Origin: Paracoccaceae bacterium
GTDB lineage: Bacteria > Pseudomonadota > Alphaproteobacteria > Rhodobacterales > Rhodobacteraceae
DNA: 9,982 nucleotides
Direction: 5' to 3'
NCBI GenBank assembly: GCA_015487335.1
Contig: WFPZ01000285.1
Coordinates: 1-9,982 of the forward strand
The notes under the pieces were generated by a model that saw only the letters and a program-made list of their open reading frames with translations, searched no databases and had not been told where the DNA came from. The translations under genes were made by a program, and so were the position numbers. Of this stretch, positions 6,829 through 9,982 are shown piece after piece; position 1 is the first letter of the stretch, and each line of letters starts with the position of its first letter.

Positions 6829-7392
6829 TCAGGCGCGTTCGGCGTATTCGAAGGTTTCGGTGTTGACGACGATGTCCTCGCCGGGGCCCACGAAGGGCGG
6901 CACCATCACCCGCACCCCGTTGTCCAGCACCGCCGGCTTGAAGCTGTTGGCCGCCGTCTGGCCCTTCACCACCGGCTCGGTCTCGACCACCTTGCAGGTG
7001 ACCTTCTGCGGCAGCGTCGCATTGAGCGCCTCGGTTTCGTAATATTCGATCTGCACCGTCATGCCGTCCTGCAGGAAGGGGCGGCGCTCGCCGAGGATCT
7101 CGGCGGGAAGCTCGATCTGCTCGTAGGTGTCCATGTCCATGAACACCAGCATGCCGTCGTTCTCGTAGAGGAACTGCTGATCCTTCTGCTCCAGGCGCAC
7201 CCGCTCCACCTTGTCGGCCGAGCGGAAGCGCTCGTTCAGCTTGGTGCCGTTGCGCAGGTTGCGCATCTCCACCTGGGCGAAGGCGCCGCCCTTGCCGGGC
7301 TTCACGTGATCGACCTTGACCACCACCCACAGGCCCCCGTCATGCTCGAGGACATTGCCTGGGCGGATTTCGTTACCGTTGATCTTGGGCAT
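6829..7392 (-). CDS. efp: Translation elongation factor P
   Basis: EF-P (187 residues) enters the ribosomal E site and relieves stalling at consecutive prolines. The KOW-like N-terminal domain starts MPKINGNEIRPGNVLEHDG and carries the tip loop HVKPGKGGAFAQ. Lys34 at the tip is the residue that receives beta-lysine (EpmA/EpmB route) in E. coli; a Lys rather than Arg argues against the EarP rhamnosylation route. Two OB domains follow, ending with NSFKPAVLDNGVRVMVPPFV and the C-terminal signature VVNTETFEYAERA. Length matches the family. The start at 7392 fits the conserved N-terminus; the frame stays open to 7512 but that part is unlike EF-P. No clear Shine-Dalgarno lies upstream of the start, which is unusual for such a well-expressed gene. 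No modification genes are in view. Confidence 0.97.
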   Translation of the reverse strand: MPKINGNEIRPGNVLEHDGGLWVVVKVDHVKPGKGGAFAQVEMRNLRNGTKLNERFRSADKVERVRLEQKDQQFLYENDGMLVFMDMDTYEQIELPAEILGERRPFLQDGMTVQIEYYETEALNATLPQKVTCKVVETEPVVKGQTAANSFKPAVLDNGVRVMVPPFVGPGEDIVVNTETFEYAERA

Positions 7393-7434
7393 GTGGCAGA
7401 ACCGTGGCTGAAGACTGAAGAAAACCTGACGCGT

Positions 7435-7463
7435 CCTATATCTTCGTATCGCCCCCCTGGCAA
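7435..7463 (-). promoter_or_regulatory. Probable sigma70-type promoter of efp
   Basis: On the minus strand TTGCCA (7458-7463) and TATAGG (7435-7440) are 17 bases apart, giving a predicted start near 7428 and a leader of about 36 bases. Both hexamers agree well with the housekeeping consensus. The spacer contains a run of six G. Confidence 0.6.
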
Positions 7464-7467
7464 GGCA

Positions 7468-7482
7468 ACCACATGATGTGGT
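7468..7482. promoter_or_regulatory. Perfect 15-bp palindrome, possible operator
   Basis: ACCACAT-G-ATGTGGT is a perfect 7-1-7 inverted repeat. It sits 4 bases upstream of the efp -35 box, centred near -47 relative to the predicted efp start, and about 130 bases upstream of the divergent 110-residue gene. That position suits binding of a dimeric regulator. Which factor binds, if any, is unknown. Confidence 0.45.
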
Positions 7483-7496
7483 GGGAACGCGGAAGC

Positions 7497-7512
7497 ATTG
7501 CATAAATTGCAT
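7497..7512 (+). repeat. Tandem ATTGCAT direct repeat
   Basis: ATTGCAT occurs at 7497-7503 and 7506-7512, so the copies are 9 bases apart start to start, within an A/T-rich patch of the divergent efp intergenic region. The second copy contains TTGCAT, which could be a -35 for the downstream + gene, with TATACC at 7532-7537 as a -10, but the 19-base spacing is long. Confidence 0.4.
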
Positions 7513-7528
7513 GGCTGATATTCATAAA

Positions 7529-7538
7529 GGGTATACCC
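7529..7538. promoter_or_regulatory. GGGTATACCC palindrome
   Basis: A perfect 10-bp palindrome lies 69 bases upstream of the next + gene. It could be an operator half of a larger site or overlap its -10 region. Function is unproven. Confidence 0.3.
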
Positions 7539-7607
7539 GAATCACTCAGAACCTGTCATAAGCAGCGCCACGCCGGAAAGTGCAAGAGCAATAACAAAGG
7601 AAGCGAA

Positions 7608-7940
7608 ATGTCTGATTTCGTAGACGGTACCGCGTTCAACTACGAGCAGGGCCAGCGCGCGCGCAAGCTGTTTGCCGCCGTGGTTCTTGCCGCTCTTGAC
7701 GATGCCATTGCCGATGACAGGAAATACGGCAACGGCCCTGAGCAGATCGCTCGCTGGGCGCGGTCGCGCGATGGGCGCGAGGTGCTCACCTGCGCCGGGA
7801 TCGATCCCAACGAACGTGTCGTCGCCGGGCTGATGGCCTTTGTCGCCAAGGGCGTGCGCACCTCCGTGGCGCTTTCGCGCGAGGAAAGCGAGCGCCGCCA
7901 GGCCGCGGCAGCCGCATCCGAACAGGCCGAAGCCGCCTGA
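7608..7940 (+). CDS. Conserved hypothetical protein, DUF6280-like
   Basis: This small soluble protein has 110 residues, with no signal peptide or membrane segment. It is mostly helical: FNYEQGQRARKLFAAVVLAALDDAIADD, then a glycine-containing turn (RKYGNGPEQIARWARSRDGREVL), a Cys-containing loop (TCAGIDPNERVV), a second helix (AGLMAFVAKGVRTSVAL) and a charged Ala/Glu tail from about residue 90 (REESERRQAAAAASEQ). I recognise it from memory as a Rhodobacteraceae family listed as DUF6280, without known function. The start has AAAGGAAG upstream at good spacing. It is divergent from efp across 215 bases and is closed by a strong terminator, so it is a single-gene unit. I can assign no activity: there are no catalytic motifs, and the single Cys does not suggest metal binding. 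Confidence 0.85.
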   Translation: MSDFVDGTAFNYEQGQRARKLFAAVVLAALDDAIADDRKYGNGPEQIARWARSRDGREVLTCAGIDPNERVVAGLMAFVAKGVRTSVALSREESERRQAAAAASEQAEAA

Positions 7941-7959
7941 GCAGAACGCCTGCCGTCTG

Positions 7960-7987
7960 AAAAGCGCCCCGCCCGCGGGCGCTTTTT
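7960..7987 (+). terminator. Intrinsic terminator after the 110-residue gene
   Basis: AAAAGCGCCC (7960-7969) pairs perfectly with GGGCGCTTTT (7977-7986) around a 7-base loop, with a run of five T at 7983-7987. It lies 19 bases after the stop codon. This is a textbook rho-independent terminator, and it separates the gene from cobQ. Confidence 0.92.
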
Positions 7988-8092
7988 CATTTCCGGTCGC
8001 TGCATTGCGTCGGCCCGCCGCAGCCGGCGAGAACCCGTCTTTCCCCGGCCGGGCGTCCGGGCTATGCCGGGGCGGCACAACGGGGGCATGCG

Positions 8093-9556
8093 ATGGCCAG
8101 GGCGATCATGATCCAGGGGGCGGGCTCGAACGTCGGCAAGTCGCTGGTGGTGGCGGGGCTGGCGCGGGCCTGTCTGCGGCGGGGGCTGCGGGTGGCCCCG
8201 TTCAAGCCGCAGAACATGTCCAACAATGCCGCCGTCACCGCCGATGGCGGCGAGATCGGCCGCGCCCAGGCGCTGCAGGCCCGTGCCGCCGGGCTCGAGC
8301 CCCTGACCGACATGAACCCGGTGCTGCTCAAGCCCGAAACCGAGACCGGCGCCCAGGTGGTGGTGCAGGGCCGGCGGCTGGCCACGGTGCGGGCGCGCGA
8401 CTATGGCGCGCTCAAGCCGAAACTGTTGCCGAAGGTGCTGGAAAGTTTCCGCCGCCTCTGCCGGGGCGCGGATCTGGTGCTGGTGGAGGGGGCGGGCAGC
8501 CCCGCCGAGACCAACCTGCGCGCCGGCGACATCGCCAACATGGGCTTTGCCGAGGCCGCCGATCTGCCGGTGGTGCTGGTGGGCGATATCGACCGGGGCG
8601 GGGTCATCGCCCAGCTCGCGGGCACCCACGCGGTGCTGCCGCCGCCCGACCGTGGGCGCATCCGCGCCTTCCTTGTCAACAAGTTTCGCGGCGATCCGGC
8701 GCTTTTCGAGGATGGCCTGGCCGAGATTGTCCGCCACACCGGCTGGCCCTCGCTCGGGGTGCTGCCGTGGTTCGCCGAGGCCTGGCGGCTGCCGGCCGAA
8801 GACGTGATGGACCTTGCCGCGCGCGGCGGCAGCGGGGGCGGGCAGGTGAAGATCGCCGTGCCGCGGCTGAACCGTATCGCCAATTTCGACGATCTCGACC
8901 CGCTGGCAGCCGAACCGGACGTGCGGCTGGAGATCATCCCCCCCGGCCGGGCGCTGCCCGGGGATGCGGCGCTGGTGCTGATCCCCGGATCCAAGTCCAC
9001 CATCGCCGATCTCGCCGATTTCCGCGAAAACGGCTGGGACATCGACCTGGCCGCCCATCTGCGCCGGGGTGGCCGGGTGCTGGGCATCTGCGGGGGCTAT
9101 CAGATGCTGGGCCGGACGATCTCGGATCCGGCCGGAGTGGAGGGCGCACCGGCCACCGTGGAGGGCCTGGGGCTGCTTGCGGTGGATACCGTGCTCGGGC
9201 CGCAAAAGCGCCTGGCGCTGAGCGCCGCAACCCACCGTGCCAGCGGCGAGGCCCTGCGCGGCTACGAGATCCATATGGGCGAGACCACCGGCCCCGACTG
9301 CGCCAACGCCTGGCTGGAGATGGCCGGCCGGCCGCATGGGGCGGCCTCGGCCGACGGCCGGGTGCTGGGGTGCTACCTGCACGGGCTGTTCGCCGCCGAC
9401 GGCTTTCGCGCCGCCTTCCTGAGAGAGCTGGGGGCGCGGGGCACGGGGCTGTCGCATGATGCCACGGTGGAAAGCACGCTCGACGCCCTGGCCGCGCATC
9501 TCGAGCGCCACCTCGACATCGACGCCCTGCTGGCCCTGGCGGCCCCGGTTTCCTGA
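8093..9556 (+). CDS. cobQ: Cobyric acid synthase (adenosylcobyrinic acid a,c-diamide amidase)
   Basis: CobQ (487 residues) amidates side chains b, d, e and g of adenosylcobyrinic acid a,c-diamide using glutamine and ATP, a late step of B12 synthesis in the cytoplasm. The N-terminal dethiobiotin-synthetase-like ATPase domain opens with MIQGAGSNVGKS (P-loop, 6-17) and FKPQNMSNNA; LVLVEGAGSPAE and DIDRGGVIAQL follow. The C-terminal class I glutamine amidotransferase domain has the nucleophile Cys333 in GICGGYQMLG and the catalytic His430 in CYLHGLF. Length is full. The start has only a GGGGG run 6 bases upstream. A strong terminator separates it from the gene before; no other cob gene is adjacent, and I find no cobalamin riboswitch in the 150-base leader. 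It is convergent with the membrane protein gene after it. Confidence 0.96.
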   Translation: MARAIMIQGAGSNVGKSLVVAGLARACLRRGLRVAPFKPQNMSNNAAVTADGGEIGRAQALQARAAGLEPLTDMNPVLLKPETETGAQVVVQGRRLATVRARDYGALKPKLLPKVLESFRRLCRGADLVLVEGAGSPAETNLRAGDIANMGFAEAADLPVVLVGDIDRGGVIAQLAGTHAVLPPPDRGRIRAFLVNKFRGDPALFEDGLAEIVRHTGWPSLGVLPWFAEAWRLPAEDVMDLAARGGSGGGQVKIAVPRLNRIANFDDLDPLAAEPDVRLEIIPPGRALPGDAALVLIPGSKSTIADLADFRENGWDIDLAAHLRRGGRVLGICGGYQMLGRTISDPAGVEGAPATVEGLGLLAVDTVLGPQKRLALSAATHRASGEALRGYEIHMGETTGPDCANAWLEMAGRPHGAASADGRVLGCYLHGLFAADGFRAAFLRELGARGTGLSHDATVESTLDALAAHLERHLDIDALLALAAPVS

Positions 9557-9559
9557 AGC

Positions 9560-9578
9560 GCTTCGCGGGCGGCGAAGC
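9560..9578. terminator. Hairpin between convergent cobQ and membrane protein gene
   Basis: GCTTCGC (9560-9566) and GCGAAGC (9572-9578) form a perfect 7-bp stem with a GGGCG loop in the 28-base gap between two convergent genes. There is no T run, so it may be a weak bidirectional or mRNA-stabilising end. Confidence 0.4.
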
Positions 9579-9584
9579 TGTCGC

Positions 9585-9982
9585 TCATGCCTGCCCCTGG
9601 CTTCGGGCGATGAGATAGCCGATGGCCCCGGCCACCGCGGCGCCCGCGATCACCGCCAGCGCGATCTTCCACGCCGACCACGGCCGCTCGCCCTGCACCC
9701 TGCCGGTGCGGCCATTGACCACGAAGCGGTAGCTCTTGCCGCGGTACCTGTAGGCGGCCAGCCACACCGGCAGCAGGACATGCTTGAAGGTGACATCGGA
9801 AACCGTGGTGCGGATCTGGTGAATGCGCTGACGGTCGCCGCCGATGTCGAAGCGCACGTCGCGCCGGATCACCCGGTCCATGTGCTCGCGCGCCAGCGCG
9901 TAGCCCTCGTCGAGATCGACGGTATAGCCCTCGGCGCGGAACCCTGCCAGGTATTCGGGCCGGTAGGGCTCCAGCGCCGAGA
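9585..9982 (-). CDS. Membrane-anchored conserved protein, C-terminal part (N-terminus beyond window)
   Basis: The last 131 residues of a protein are visible; the frame stays open to the right edge, so the ATG at 9881 is internal. The visible part has a hydrophilic domain (EPYRPEYLAGFRAEGYTVDL, then a charged helix to MDRVIRRDV), a beta-rich stretch (HVLLPVWLAAYRYRGKSYRF followed by VVNGRTGRVQGERPWSAWK), and one transmembrane helix close to the C-terminus (about IALAVIAGAAVAGAIGYLIA), ending in a short RSQGQA tail. From memory, this ending belongs to alphaproteobacterial proteins with N-terminal zinc ribbons, often labelled 'primosomal protein N' (replication factor Y) helicase-like'. No helicase motif is visible here, and that label is probably wrong. 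The zinc ribbons, if present, lie outside the window. Function unknown. Confidence 0.78.
   Translation of the reverse strand, partial: SALEPYRPEYLAGFRAEGYTVDLDEGYALAREHMDRVIRRDVRFDIGGDRQRIHQIRTTVSDVTFKHVLLPVWLAAYRYRGKSYRFVVNGRTGRVQGERPWSAWKIALAVIAGAAVAGAIGYLIARSQGQA

Noticed and set aside
7988..8092. Possible cobalamin riboswitch before cobQ
   Set aside because: I could not find the B12-box or the conserved GCCACTG core, and the leader is short.
7840..9459. Plus-strand open frame of 539 codons overlapping cobQ in another frame
   Set aside because: Arg/Gly/Ala-rich, low-complexity product crossing the terminator; it is the out-of-frame shadow of cobQ.
7640..9511. Minus-strand open frame of 623 codons opposite cobQ and the 110-residue gene
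   Set aside because: It is antisense to a clear CobQ and spans a strong terminator; the His/Pro/Gly/Arg-rich product is an artefact of third-position GC bias.
1..9982. Mobile element, prophage, CRISPR, defence or toxin-antitoxin system
   Set aside because: No transposase, integrase, repeat array, att-like duplication or paired small toxin/antitoxin genes seen; composition is uniform throughout.

Overview
The window is an ordinary-looking piece of a G+C-rich alphaproteobacterial chromosome, most likely from the Rhodobacterales (Rhodobacteraceae). The reasons are the strong G/C bias at third codon positions, the order Pcm-like methyltransferase, TolC, PopZ-like protein, and the EF-P gene placed divergently from a small conserved protein that I associate with this group. 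I see no phage genes, transposases, CRISPR array, tRNA or rRNA, and no compositional island. Ten genes are complete, one runs off the right edge, and none looks broken.

Left part (1-3262, all +): a protein-L-isoaspartate O-methyltransferase-like protein, a TolC-type outer membrane efflux protein starting at GTG with a signal peptide, and a 362-residue protein with short conserved helices at both ends and a long disordered middle. Its end motifs and its place after tolC match the polar organiser PopZ, although overall it is very divergent. It has its own promoter-like sequence. In alphaproteobacteria valS usually follows this trio; here it does not.

Middle (3375-6810): a small heat shock protein (Hsp20) on the minus strand, behind a terminator hairpin and with a possible heat-shock-type promoter. 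Divergent from it is a two-gene + strand unit, a PfkB-family sugar kinase overlapping by one base with dtd (D-aminoacyl-tRNA deacylase). Convergent with dtd is a TIGR04283-type glycosyltransferase, which is itself divergent from a YgfZ/IBA57-like folate-binding protein across a 56-bp gap.

Right part (6829-9982): EF-P (minus) with a well-formed promoter and a perfect 15-bp palindrome just upstream; a divergent 110-residue conserved hypothetical closed by a textbook terminator; cobyric acid synthase CobQ, from adenosylcobalamin synthesis; and the C-terminal part of a membrane-anchored protein of a family often labelled zinc-ribbon or 'primosomal N'-like'.

Functionally this is a set of separate housekeeping units: envelope export and polarity, proteostasis, translation quality (Dtd, EF-P), Fe-S assembly (YgfZ) and B12 synthesis. 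I did not find a convincing new multi-gene system. The items most worth a second look are the PopZ-like protein, the missing catalytic serine in the Pcm-like protein, and the operator-like palindromes in the efp intergenic region.
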